Origin: Amycolatopsis orientalis DSM 40040 = KCTC 9412
Lineage (GTDB): Bacteria; Actinomycetota; Actinomycetes; Mycobacteriales; Pseudonocardiaceae
Reading direction: 5' to 3'
Assembly: GCF_000478275.1 (NCBI RefSeq)
Contig: NZ_ASJB01000044.1
Span: 1 to 64,000, forward strand
Length of the DNA stretch: 64,000 nucleotides
The position numbers and the translations under genes were made by a program. Below the pieces are notes generated by a model. It ran no database searches and was not told the DNA's origin. It saw only the letters and a program-made list of their open reading frames with translations. Of the stretch, positions 25,397 to 34,688 are shown piece after piece. Numbering within the stretch: position 1 is the first letter of the stretch; each line of letters starts with the position of its first letter.

Positions 25397-25999
25397 TCAC
25401 TGTGTGCTGCGACGATCGTTGACGGTGATATCTCGAGGTGCCGCGGCGACGCAGTCGTCACCACGGCAGAGGCCGACCGTCTCCAGGTTGGTGTCGATCG
25501 CTGCGCCCGTGCGAAGGCGACCGGGATCCAACTCGATCGTGACCGTTGTGCCGCGGCTACGAGAGGCGGTGAAGGGTTCGGGCGGGCCGATGGGGCGCAG
25601 GCCTGCCAGTTCCTGGTGTAGGCCGCGCCCGTCCCGCCACACCTTCACGGTGGTCCGACGGCTCAGCGCCGCGGCGGCCGCCAGGGTCCATCGATCTGGG
25701 TTCAGCAGTGAGCCGAAATAGCCATTGTCCGGCACCCGGCATCCCTCGGCGCGGCAGAGTTGGTCGTCGGTGATCGAGAAGGAGAGGTCGCCGAGAATCT
25801 CGACGTACACCACGGGGCTGTGCGGGGCAGCCAGGTGTGGTGCGGGATGGATGGCGTGGTCGACGGCAAAGCGGACGACGTTGGTCGGCAGCAGCGGGTG
25901 GTCCAGGGAGACATCGAAGTACATCCCGGGCCAGCGGCGAACGGACTCGTCGAACTCGTGGACTTCGATGTCGGTATTGCTGTATTCACTTTGTCGCAC
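25397..25999 (-). CDS. GyrB-like GHKL ATPase domain protein, stand-alone
   Basis: 200 residues. VRRWPGMYFDVSLDHPLLPT and VRFAVDHAIHP resemble the GyrB start (RPGMYIG and EVVDNAxDEA). LHQELAGLRPIGPPEPF and RGTTVTIELDP match the end of the GyrB GHKL domain (G-T-x-V/I-x-F-x-P-D). The Asn/Glu of the ATP site (E-x-x-DNA) appears as AVDHA, so catalysis is doubtful. Only the ~200-residue ATPase domain is present, with no toprim or transducer region. Such mini-GyrB proteins occur near sugar-transferase genes in actinomycetes, function unknown. The GTG start at 25999 is uncertain. Confidence 0.6.
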   Translation of the reverse strand: MRQSEYSNTDIEVHEFDESVRRWPGMYFDVSLDHPLLPTNVVRFAVDHAIHPAPHLAAPHSPVVYVEILGDLSFSITDDQLCRAEGCRVPDNGYFGSLLNPDRWTLAAAAALSRRTTVKVWRDGRGLHQELAGLRPIGPPEPFTASRSRGTTVTIELDPGRLRTGAAIDTNLETVGLCRGDDCVAAAPRDITVNDRRSTQ

Positions 26000-26005
26000 A
26001 GCACA

Positions 26006-26905
26006 ATGCTACGTCGGTCGACCGACGGTACTGCTGCGGTGATCAGTCTGCCGGCGGCCGGCCTCACTCCGGCTACCCGTGCGGTCATGCCGGTCCTCTA
26101 CGGCGGCCGCGCAGTCCATCTCGCCGGTCTCCGCGAGCACCTCACCGCCCGGGGCATCGCGATCGTCGAGGACGCGGCGCACGCCTTCGGCTCCGACACC
26201 GGCCCACATCGCGTCGGCGCCACCGGCGACCTCACCTGCTTCAGCTTCGACGCGATCAAAGCACTCACCTGCGGAGACGGCGGAGCCGTCATCCCGCGCA
26301 CCCCCGGAGAGGCCGCGACCCTGCGCCGGACGCGGGCGCTGGGTATCACCAGTAGCCGGATCCAGCGGGGCCAGACGGTGTCCTACACCGTGGACGGCGC
26401 AGGGTTCCGCTACCACCTCTCCACCCTCCACGCCGCGATCGGCCGCGCTCAGCTCGCCCGCTTCCCGGAGATGGACCTACGCCGCCGGGCCCTGTGGTCC
26501 ACGTACGCGGCCGCGCTCGACGGGATCGAGGACATCAGCCTGGTGGACCTCGACATCGCCCACACCGTGCCCTTCAACTGCACGATCCTCGTCCCCGCAC
26601 CGCTGCGGGACGAGGTCCACACGCGGCTGCGGGCCGCCGAGATCGCCGTGGGCGTGCACTACCCGCTCAACCATCTCCAACCCGCCTTCACCCAGTGGGC
26701 TGACCCGCTGCCGCGGTCCGAAGCGCTGTGGCGGCAGATCCTCACCCTGCCCTTCCACCCCGACATGACCGACAACGACGTGCACACCGTCGCCTCGGCT
26801 CTGCGCCGCGCGCTCCGCCTCGCCGCCGACAGCCCTCAATCCGGTCCGACCGCCCTCGACCAGGAACGGGACCACCGGCCACGACCCGCGGATGCAAGCC
26901 GGTGA
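26006..26905 (+). pseudogene. DegT/DnrJ/EryC1 aminotransferase lacking its N-terminal third
   Basis: The remaining ~299 residues run from LPAAGLTPATRAVMPVLYGG through GIAIVEDAAHAFGSDTG, CFSFDAIKALTCGDGGAV (the PLP lysine) and FRYHLSTLHAAIGRAQL to the family's C-terminus. Sugar aminotransferases of this class are ~370-400 residues; the first ~110, including part of the cofactor site, are missing. A possible start at ATG 26006 exists, just beside the divergent GyrB-like gene. The rest is free of stops and shifts, so loss is recent or the shortened protein still has a role. It overlaps the formyltransferase gene. Confidence 0.7.
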
Positions 26906-27573
26906 CCATGTGCCGTGCGGCCGTGCTCGGGAAAGGCACCCTCGCCTCCCACGCCTGCGAGGTGATCACTTCCCTGCCCGACACCGTCCTGGACACCGTG
27001 ATCCCCAGCGCACCCGAGCCCGACTGGGACATCTCGCTGTCCGGATTCGTCGAACACCACTGGCCGGACACACGCGTGCTGCGCTCCGGCGACTGGCGCG
27101 ACCTCGAACCAGGACGGTGCGACCTCGTCGTCAGCGTCCTCTACGACAAGATCATCGGCCCCAGCCTGATCAACGGCACCCGGCACATCATCAACTGCCA
27201 CCCCGGGCGCCTGCCCGCCTACCGTGGCGCCCGGCCCGTGAATTGGGCACTGCACAACCGTGACACCCTGGCCGGCATCACGATCCACGTGGTCTACGAC
27301 GGCATCGACTCCGGACCGATCCTGGCCGAAGCGCTGTTCTCCATCTGGCCGGATATCGACGAGGTCGCCGATGTCTGGGACCGCGCCATGGACCACGGGC
27401 GGCGGCTCATCACCGACACACTTCCCCGGCTCGACGCCATCACCCCGACACCGCAGGACGCGGCCACGGCGACCACGCACTACCGACGCGACACCCCGTT
27501 ACTCGGCGACCGCGACGGCTGGACCAGAACCACGACCCGCGCCAGCCGCCGAGAAGAACCCGGCAGCGGCTAA
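26902..27573 (+). CDS. Formyltransferase (methionyl-tRNA formyltransferase-like fold)
   Basis: About 223 residues, GTG overlapping the upstream TGA (GTGA); ATG 26908 is an alternative. The catalytic core is intact: IINCHPGRLPAYRGARPVNW carries Asn and His of the N-H-D triad, and VVYDGIDSGPILAEAL carries the Asp. The N-terminal AAVLGKGTLASHACE is the nucleotide-like fold start. It transfers formyl from 10-formyltetrahydrofolate to an amino group. Coupled to a sugar aminotransferase, it would N-formylate an aminosugar. Its own activity looks intact although the aminotransferase is truncated. Confidence 0.85.
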   Translation: MTMCRAAVLGKGTLASHACEVITSLPDTVLDTVIPSAPEPDWDISLSGFVEHHWPDTRVLRSGDWRDLEPGRCDLVVSVLYDKIIGPSLINGTRHIINCHPGRLPAYRGARPVNWALHNRDTLAGITIHVVYDGIDSGPILAEALFSIWPDIDEVADVWDRAMDHGRRLITDTLPRLDAITPTPQDAATATTHYRRDTPLLGDRDGWTRTTTRASRREEPGSG

Positions 27574-28784
27574 CGCTCGCCGGCGGCGTCCAGGACGACA
27601 TCGGCGAGCTGGCCGGCGGCGTCCGGGCGTCCCAGGCCACGCGCACGATCAGCCATGGCTCGCCGCTGCTGCGGATCCTTCAGCAGCGGCGCCACCGCGT
27701 CCCGCAGATCCGCCGCAGTGACGCTGGTGCCGAGCAGCGCGGCCGCGGCGTTCTGTTCGGCGAGATGCCGTGCGTTGCGAGCTTGCTCGCCGCCGGCGGA
27801 GGACGCCAAGGGAATCAGCACGGACGCGGTGCCCAGCGCGGTGAGTTCGGCGATGGTCCCGGCGCCGCTGCGGGAAATCACCAGCTCGGCCAACGCGAAC
27901 AGATCAGGCAGCTCATCACTGACGAACCCGACGGGCAGGTAGCGGGCCGCGATTTCCGGGGGCAGCGCGGCCGCGCGCTCTCGCTGCGCCTCCAGGGAGG
28001 CCGGCCCGCACTGGTGCACGACGTTGGCCTGTTCGAGCAGCCACGGCAGGATCGCCGTGACCAGCTCGTTGATCTGCGTGGCGCCTTGCGCGCCACCGGT
28101 GACGTACACCGTAGGCAGCGACCGATCGAACCCGTGCACGCCAAGCGCACCCACCGCCCGGTCAGCCTCGCCCGCGAGCACCTCCGACCGCACGGGATTT
28201 CCCGTGGCGACGGCATGTTTCCGTATCTTAGGGGACAGAGACAACAGGGTGGATTCCGACGACACCGCCACACAGGCCGCGAACCGGGCCAGGACCCGGT
28301 TCGCCAGCCCCAGCCGCAGCGTCTGCTCATGAATGACCAACGGCCGCCCGCACACCCGGGCCGCCACACCCACCGGCACCGCGACGTAGCCACCGGTGGC
28401 CAGCACGACATCAGGCCGGAACCGCGCGACCACCGAACACGCCTGGACCACCCCGAGCGGAACCCGCGCCATATCGGCAAGATTGGCCCGCGACAGCATC
28501 TTCAGCGGGTTTCGGGCACGCCGGATCTTGCCCGTGGCGACCGACTGGAACGGAATCCCCTCGGCGTCGGTGACACGAGCCTCCAAACCAGCCGCGGTAC
28601 CGACCCACAGCACCTCCACGGTCCTGCCCCGATCCTCCAACCGCGCCTGCAGCGTACGGATCGCCGTCAGCGCGGGATAGGTATGACCACCCGTCCCGCC
28701 ACCTGTGACCATCGACCGAAACGTCCGCTGCTCCGACGGTTCCCGGTATTGGGTGCCGGCGTGCGCCGCGGTGTGCTTGTCCAT
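27570..28784 (-). CDS. MurG-like glycosyltransferase (GT28)
   Basis: 404 residues, ATG at 28784. MVTGGGTGGHTYPALTAI is the lipid-carrier-side glycine loop of MurG. VYVTGGAQGATQINELV and ISRSGAGTIAELTALG form the C-terminal UDP-sugar site, and SSAGGEQARNARHLAEQ is also MurG-like. MurG adds GlcNAc to lipid I at the inner membrane face. This copy lies outside any mur/fts cluster and beside sugar-modifying genes, so it is more likely a specialised paralogue acting on another lipid-linked or small-molecule acceptor. It converges with the formyltransferase gene, overlapping by four bases. Confidence 0.88.
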   Translation of the reverse strand: MDKHTAAHAGTQYREPSEQRTFRSMVTGGGTGGHTYPALTAIRTLQARLEDRGRTVEVLWVGTAAGLEARVTDAEGIPFQSVATGKIRRARNPLKMLSRANLADMARVPLGVVQACSVVARFRPDVVLATGGYVAVPVGVAARVCGRPLVIHEQTLRLGLANRVLARFAACVAVSSESTLLSLSPKIRKHAVATGNPVRSEVLAGEADRAVGALGVHGFDRSLPTVYVTGGAQGATQINELVTAILPWLLEQANVVHQCGPASLEAQRERAAALPPEIAARYLPVGFVSDELPDLFALAELVISRSGAGTIAELTALGTASVLIPLASSAGGEQARNARHLAEQNAAAALLGTSVTAADLRDAVAPLLKDPQQRRAMADRARGLGRPDAAGQLADVVLDAAGER

Positions 28785-29129
28785 CGTCAAAACCCGCTGA
28801 TTTTCAACTCGTCGGAGGGGAACTCGACGGCGATCCGGCATAGGAGCCGCGCTGCCGATACGGATTCTTCCACAAGCGCACATACCGCTCGTCGCCACAC
28901 GCCTGCCACCGGGCAGCCGCGCCAGGAGCGTCCACACTGGACACGAACGAGTGAGTACTACCGGTTCGCGGATCACGTCCATGCAGGGCCACCGGTCAGC
29001 AACCCGTGCGGGAGCGTCATCAAACAACATGTCGTCATCGCACCCAGATCCTGGCCGGAGTGACGTCTGTCGCCCACGGTCGTGTGGCAGGCTGGCGCGA
29101 ACAAATCAGGCAGACGGAAGAAGCCGGCC
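28785..29129. promoter_or_regulatory. Divergent region between MurG-like and NUDIX genes
   Basis: 345 bases with no credible gene. It must carry the promoter of the MurG-like gene on the minus strand and of the NUDIX gene on the plus strand. No distinctive operator was seen. Confidence 0.4.
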
Positions 29130-29624
29130 GTGACGATCACCGAGCAAACAGCATCGACATTTCTGGTGCGACATCAGGAAACACGATGGTTGATCGGACT
29201 TGTCTGGCACACCCGGCTGAAGATCATGCTGCCCACCGGTGGTCATCGAGAGCCAGCGGAGACGATCGGCGAGACAGCGGTGCGTGAGGTGTTCGAAGAG
29301 GCCGGGGTGCGCTGCACTCTGATGCCCTTGCCGCTACCCGCGCTGTTTCCCCATGAACAGGTCGCGAGCCCGTGGTGGATCGCTGACATCCCGGCTGGGC
29401 CGGACAACCACACCGGCGCGCAGCACATGCATCGCGACCACGTATTCGTCGCCGAACCCCACGGCGACTATTCCGGTGAGGCGGAGTGCGAGGTTCGCTG
29501 GTTCAGCCGGGACGAGCTCGCCACCGCGAGCCAGATATCAGAAGACTCGAGGATCCAGGGACTGGAGATACTCGCGATCCTGCAGCGGCAGTCCGAACAG
29601 GCCGCCACCCCAAGCCACTCATAG
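29130..29624 (+). CDS. NUDIX hydrolase
   Basis: 164 residues from GTG 29130 (VTITEQTASTFLVRHQETR) with GGAAGAAG upstream. The NUDIX box is PTGGHREPAETIGETAVREV followed by FEEAGV, with Gly, Glu and REx2EE intact. The GGHxE form is typical of NUDIX proteins annotated as MutT-like in actinomycetes. QHMHRDHVFVAEP is also typical of the group. Substrate unknown; it may clean up nucleotide-sugar or nucleotide by-products of the adjacent genes. Confidence 0.9.
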   Translation: MTITEQTASTFLVRHQETRWLIGLVWHTRLKIMLPTGGHREPAETIGETAVREVFEEAGVRCTLMPLPLPALFPHEQVASPWWIADIPAGPDNHTGAQHMHRDHVFVAEPHGDYSGEAECEVRWFSRDELATASQISEDSRIQGLEILAILQRQSEQAATPSHS

Positions 29625-29868
29625 CCTGGTTCGTCGCCGCGGCTGACGGTAGAACCGGATGTCCTGAGTAACGTGCCATCAGCGTGCGGGCGCCCTCATA
29701 ACGGACATTCTGGTTTCGCAGAATTCCGCTACCTGAATGCGTGCAGCCGGAGTTCCGCACTGCTGAAAGCCCGAAGGTCTACGCGACATGCAGGATGTGT
29801 CCATGCCGGTTGGGATGTCGCAGAGTACGCTTCAGTAGTTCTGTACTTCTTATTCTGGAGGACGTGGC

Positions 29869-30231
29869 GTGGCCCAGCAGGTTTTGGTGAGTCTTGTCGA
29901 TGACATTGATGGATCAGAAGCGGAAGAGACCGTGGAGTTCGGTCTGGATGGCGTCACATATCAGATCGATCTCTCCGCTGGCAACGCCGACGAGCTTCGC
30001 GACGCACTGGCGCAGTATGTCGAGCACGGCCGACGAGCCGGTGGCCGCAAACGCACAGCACGGGTCATCCCGGCTGCGGGTCCGGTCGCAGTGGCACGCA
30101 CCGGAACGGCGCTAGTCGATCGCGAGCAGAATCAGGCCATCCGTGCCTGGGCACGGAAGAACGGTTTCGCCGTGTCTGAACGCGGACGGATCCCGTCCGA
30201 GGTCGTCGAGGCGTACCACAAGAAGAAGTAG
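29869..30231 (+). CDS. lsr2: Lsr2 nucleoid-associated xenogeneic silencer
   Basis: 120 residues, full length, GTG start after GGAGGACGTGGC. The N-terminal dimerisation domain ([20 protein letters not shown] and [17 protein letters not shown]) is linked to the C-terminal DNA-binding domain ([20 protein letters not shown]) with the RGR hook. It coats AT-rich and horizontally acquired DNA. Its presence inside an accessory region, together with the partial copy at the left edge, shows at least two Lsr2 paralogues. It ends in a short KKK tail, unlike the longer tail of the first copy. Confidence 0.95.
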   Translation: MAQQVLVSLVDDIDGSEAEETVEFGLDGVTYQIDLSAGNADELRDALAQYVEHGRRAGGRKRTARVIPAAGPVAVARTGTALVDREQNQAIRAWARKNGFAVSERGRIPSEVVEAYHKKK

Positions 30232-31243
30232 CGCAGCGCGTGGGCGGCCAGCCCTCGGTGGGAATCGACCGGGGGCTGTGTCCGTGACGCAGGACGTCGA
30301 ATGTGATGTGGACACGATCGTCGGCGCGACAACTTCGGTCTTGTCGAGCTACAGGACCTGCTGAGAGTCCGATGCGCGGAGTTGTTGAATGCTTAGGGTT
30401 GTTTCGCGCGTGGCAGTGAAACGACTTCGCTGAGGCGGGGCCGCAGCACAACTCGCCACCCGGGACAGCGAGACCGTGCTGAACAACCCACGACTGCGCA
30501 GCCTGCACGAACGCCCGGTTCCCCACCGACATCGACGCAACTGGCGTTGCTCTGCACCTCGCCCACATCCGGATCAGTCAGACAGCACCGCACCCACGGC
30601 TGCATCTCCTCGACGCCACCGACAAGGCCGGGCTGATCTGCGTCGGCAACCTTGGACCCACCTGCTCGCCTCCTAACGATCAGCCTTCAGCGTGCACTTG
30701 CTTCGGCGGTGCGGGCGACGAGGTTGTCGCGAACTGCGGTCAGCCGAGGCATCTGGGTGAGGTTGGATCGAGGGGCAGGGGACGCAGGCTTACTCGTCGC
30801 TCAGGCCGGGTCCGGTGTCGTGGCGAGCAGTGGCTTGCGGACGAGCCCGTCGAGTTTCGTCGAGGGATCCACGCCGACCAACATCGGACCGCCGCGATCA
30901 CGATCTTCGCTGAAATGGAAGTCCTCTCAAACGAGATGGAGCGGCCGACCGCAGCCTGACAATCAAAGCCAACTGAGGCGCTCAGTCACTTAGCCCACCA
31001 CCCGCAATGTGCGGCGTCGGCATGGGTTCCAGTGGTCGGAGAGGGTTTCAGTCAGCAGTGTTCGGCTCGTGGAGTAAGGGGTGCGCAGCGGCTTCTCCCG
31101 CGCGGCCGATCGTGGTGAGACCGGCCGCGGAGCACGTTAAGCCGGTCACGCTGGGGTACCAAGGCCGGGCTGTATTGCGAAGACGCGTAACGGCGACGCC
31201 CTACCCGTAACACGGCGTCACAGGCGCTGGCTGTCTGGTAACC
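30232..31243. other. Kilobase without intact genes
   Basis: Only short overlapping frames with no good ribosome sites or recognisable motifs. I see no insertion-sequence ends. It is probably old gene debris between Lsr2 and the small gene at 31411. Confidence 0.45.
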
Positions 31244-31301
31244 CCGGCGTGCTGAGTGGAGGCGCTGTCATCTCTATGGTGGCGAACCACTCGGTTACGC
31301 C
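31244..31301 (+). pseudogene. 58-bp relic of the membrane-protein gene at 24553
   Basis: This stretch (GGCGTGCTGAGTGGAGGCGC...GCGAACCACTCGGTTACGCC) closely matches ~24670-24728 inside the intact gene, with a one-base deletion and several substitutions. It is too short to be functional and is a duplicated remnant. Confidence 0.6.
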
Positions 31302-31410
31302 TCAGGACGCCCGATCTTGGTTCTTCTCCCGTAGGACAGGTCGGACGATCGCGTCCTCTTGCGCCTTGCGGCCTTGTGCGAACCAAAGGGGCAACCCAAG
31401 CGAAGTGTAC

Positions 31411-31875
31411 TCAGATTATATTGTTTTCCCTCATATAGTCGAAGACGTCCGCCCCGCTGGCGGCCAGCTCAAAGGTTCCATACATATCACGGAACTTCTT
31501 CTGTTTGTCGGTAAACCGTACCCAGAGGCGGCGCCAGTCCGGCTCTTCAACAGTGGTGAATTTTTCTCGCGGGCTCAACGCGACTACGCGCCCTCCGCAC
31601 GTGTTCAATAAAGATCCGAAGAGCGTCCGTGCTGCGTCTTCGACATCAGGTGGGTTCGTCAAGGCGACTCTGACCGAGGCGTAGGAGCGAGACCCTTCGC
31701 TGGTTGCAGGCGAAAATTCGACGTCGATCCAGTATCGATCGCCTGAAACCACGTACTGCTTGAGTCCGCCACTTTCGGGAAATTCCCGAGTGGCCAGTTC
31801 ACGCAAAGACTGTTCCAGAAGGTCTTGACTGGCAACAAGTGGCACATAGCCATAGTTCATGGACTCGACACCCAT
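31411..31875 (-). CDS. Hypothetical protein, AT-richer than its surroundings
   Basis: 154 residues (MGVESMNYGYVPLVASQDLL at the start). A soluble alpha/beta composition with conserved-looking charged patches and no membrane segment. Codon use is less GC-biased than neighbours, suggesting recent acquisition. The frame lacks competing ORFs, which supports it. No family is recognised; size and isolation would fit an orphan immunity-type protein, but that is only a guess. Confidence 0.6.
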   Translation of the reverse strand: MGVESMNYGYVPLVASQDLLEQSLRELATREFPESGGLKQYVVSGDRYWIDVEFSPATSEGSRSYASVRVALTNPPDVEDAARTLFGSLLNTCGGRVVALSPREKFTTVEEPDWRRLWVRFTDKQKKFRDMYGTFELAASGADVFDYMRENNII

Positions 31876-33476
31876 GACAACCCCTATTCGTTCGTCACCT
31901 GCAAACCGCTCTTCATGACTCTATACTTTCCCATTGCCTCTTCGGTGCAGGCTGGACGAAGGCTCGCTCGCGCCGGACTTCGCCGAGCGTGATTGCCCGC
32001 GTGACTCCACGATCACGCGCGTCGGCAGGGTGACCTACCCGGGCCCCGACGGACGCGCATGTTCCCAACAAGCCAGATCAGCCCCACGGCACGCCCGCCA
32101 CCGCTACCCGCGACACGGCCCCGGGCACTGGTGTCTTGACGAGGGATGTGATCTCCCGCCAAGCTCATGTGACAGTCGTAGTGTGATGTAACAGTTGTGA
32201 TCGGGTGACGTACCGAGACGTTCGCCCGACTGGGCCGCCCAGAACCTGCCCCGCCACGCCGCCCCCCCGTCACCGCGGCCCTCGCCCGCGCACTGGACCT
32301 CCCGACACCGGCCGAACCTCCGCCAGAAACCCCGAGTCACACGCCGACACCCCTTACCCGAAGCTGAGAGAGGCTGACATGCATAGCCGCCGGCTAGCGT
32401 GTTCAGTACTCGATTACCGGGGCTGAGGATCATCCCGGCGAAGTGGATGGTTCAGGCACGCCGAAGGCCGAGTGGGTCGTCAACCCTCCCAGCGGACCGC
32501 CGGAAAGGGGGCCTCGCGCGGCTCGTCGAGGCGATGGCGGCCGGGACGATGCCGAGAACGCCTACTGCGAGGCTTTTCGCTAACCCTCGTTCGTTCGAGT
32601 GGAGACCGCCCAGCGCCGTTTCCGCGGCCAGTACCTCCGACGGCTGCGACGCCTGGCAGCGCAGCATGACCACCGACACCTCACTGATGTGGTGCCTCCG
32701 CCTGCCTAATCGAGCAGCTCCCCGATGGAGGACTCCGCGGCGTGCTCACGCGGGCGACGGCGGCGCCGAGGCGATCGGGCCGGGCCGGGGAGGCCCAGGG
32801 ACGGCGACGACAATCAGGCTGTCGGGCGGGAGCCGTAGGCAGGGCCGCGGTGACCGCGCCGACGCGGGTATCACGGCCGATCTCGGCTCCGGCAGAGTGA
32901 TCGCCACGCCCCGACGAGGATCCGTCGCCGGTCTCGATCGGCGCGACCTGCAGCGGCAGCTGGTGCCCGATCGCACGTATTAGTAGAGACTCCGCCGCGC
33001 GCTCTGCTGGGGCTAGGGCTGCCCTGAACCACGTTGTCGCTTCAGGGCAGCTGTCGTCCCCAGCACAGCGGTTGAGCACCGTCGCTGGGGTGTGAACGAA
33101 CACGACGCCACCGCGAACGGCAAGCACGCCACGGCGTGGAGCCACCGTCCTCCTGTACGTCGGCGACTCCGCGCGACCAGGATGGACACGCTATCCGAGC
33201 AGATCCGCGAGCACGTCGACGGACCGGTACGCCCGCCGGGTCAAGGGGGTGTGCTGTTCGTCCTCGACGGCGGTAACCGGCCCTGGTAGCTCCATGCCCC
33301 ATACTCGGCCTACGCTGCGATGTTTGCACTCGCCGCCCGCCTGTTGACGCTGTCTGTCGAGCTGTTCACCGAGAAATTTCCAGCTGGAATAAACGCTGGT
33401 GCATCGGCTGGCCAGCGCAACCTCGGGTCATTAGACGCGGTACGGTAGCCGGGGCAATCAAATGCTGGGAGGGAGT
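31876..33476. other. 1.6 kb of apparent gene debris
   Basis: Many overlapping frames on both strands and none convincing. It contains one copy of a ~98-bp dispersed repeat at 32133-32230. No transposase or tRNA was seen. Confidence 0.45.
32133..32230. repeat. Dispersed ~98-bp repeat, copy 1
   Basis: Matches 36213-36310 along its length (GTCTTGACGAGG, TGTGATCTCC, AAGCTCATGTGACA, ACAGTTGTG, CGAGACGTTCGCC) with scattered changes. It contains TGTGACA and TGTAACA half-sites about 13 bases apart. Confidence 0.75.
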
Positions 33477-34688
33477 GTGAACTCATTGTTTCAGTGGATG
33501 CAGAGGTACAGCAATTATTGCATCAGCGCCGTGGAGTCAGCGAGCGCGGCGGAGGTTCTCAGCCAGTTCGGCGGCGATCTCGCGCGGAGTGTGCATGGGG
33601 GAAACAGGGACGCCGCGGAGCTGCACAGCACTGACCCTGGCCGCTTGCCGACGTTGTGGGTTCTGGACCTGGGCGGCCGGTGTTTGACGGCCGAGCTTTT
33701 CAGTTCGGAAGCCTTGCGTGTGCCTGTTCTCCGGCGGCTGGCGAGAAATTCGCGCATGCTGTCGGTGGGGGTGAATGATAACGCGGAACGGCGCCTGGCC
33801 TACGCCGACAAGAATGGGCCGATCGGCCCATTTTCCGCACCGGTACGCACCATGCCGGAATGGAACCAGCTCGACCAGGTCGCCGATCGCGCAGGGCTCT
33901 CCCTCGGCGGGTGGTCCGACGACCATGTGCCCGCCAGTTCAATCGAGTTCCTGGGCCAGGCATGCGGACGACCGGTCGACGACGAGATCATGAGCGAGTC
34001 CGGACTCATCAGCGTCATACTTCCGGTGCTGCCGCACACGTTCTCCGAAGACGGGCCTGTCAGGTCCCAGCCAGAAGCGCGCTTGACCGCGCTCGCCGAT
34101 TCCGCCAGTGCCGAGCAGTTGCGGCCCGCGGTCGCCCGGCAGGTTCAGCAGATGCTCCGCGAGGCACAGGTGGATTCGGACACGGTCCGTTCCGCCATCG
34201 ACGCGTGTGGCAACAGCGCCACGGAGGTGACCGACGAGTCTCCGGCAGGCCGCGAGGTACGGGAACTGCTGGCCGAGCAGTACCTGTTGGCCGGTACCGC
34301 GGTGTTGCGGCCTTCCAGGGGATCGAGGCGACGGTCACAGCCTGACCCCGAGGTGGTGCACGGTCGTGTTTCCGCCGGTGTGGTGGCCGCCGCGCTGCTG
34401 CGTGGCGGCCCGCGAGCGGCTCTCCTGGAGATGATGTATCGCCGGGCCGGCACGACGTGGCAGCAGGACCTGATCGACGACCTCGCCGCGGTAACCCCGG
34501 CACCGGCAGCGGCCAACAGAGCTTCAGCGCGCCTCGAGGAGCATCACCTCCGGCATGGCAGGTCACGGAAGGCCCCGCCGACGTGGCTGTCCGACCGTGA
34601 CGACAACGGCACGGCGCCGGCGCGATCCGAACCCCTGGAGGAGATCCGGATCGCGCCTCAGACATTCCGACAAGAAACAGAGAGCTAG
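33477..34688 (+). CDS. Hypothetical 400-residue protein
   Basis: 403 residues from GTG 33477 (VNSLFQWMQRYSNYC), five bases after GGGAGG; ATG 33462 is an alternative. No signal peptide or membrane helix. The first ~190 residues have strand-rich composition with DLGGRCLTAELFSSEAL. The rest is helical and Ala/Arg/Glu-rich (EQLRPAVARQVQQMLREAQV; RELLAEQYLLAGTAVL). No known domain. Its stop overlaps the stop of the convergent NucA/NucB relic by a few bases. Confidence 0.6.
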   Translation: MNSLFQWMQRYSNYCISAVESASAAEVLSQFGGDLARSVHGGNRDAAELHSTDPGRLPTLWVLDLGGRCLTAELFSSEALRVPVLRRLARNSRMLSVGVNDNAERRLAYADKNGPIGPFSAPVRTMPEWNQLDQVADRAGLSLGGWSDDHVPASSIEFLGQACGRPVDDEIMSESGLISVILPVLPHTFSEDGPVRSQPEARLTALADSASAEQLRPAVARQVQQMLREAQVDSDTVRSAIDACGNSATEVTDESPAGREVRELLAEQYLLAGTAVLRPSRGSRRRSQPDPEVVHGRVSAGVVAAALLRGGPRAALLEMMYRRAGTTWQQDLIDDLAAVTPAPAAANRASARLEEHHLRHGRSRKAPPTWLSDRDDNGTAPARSEPLEEIRIAPQTFRQETES

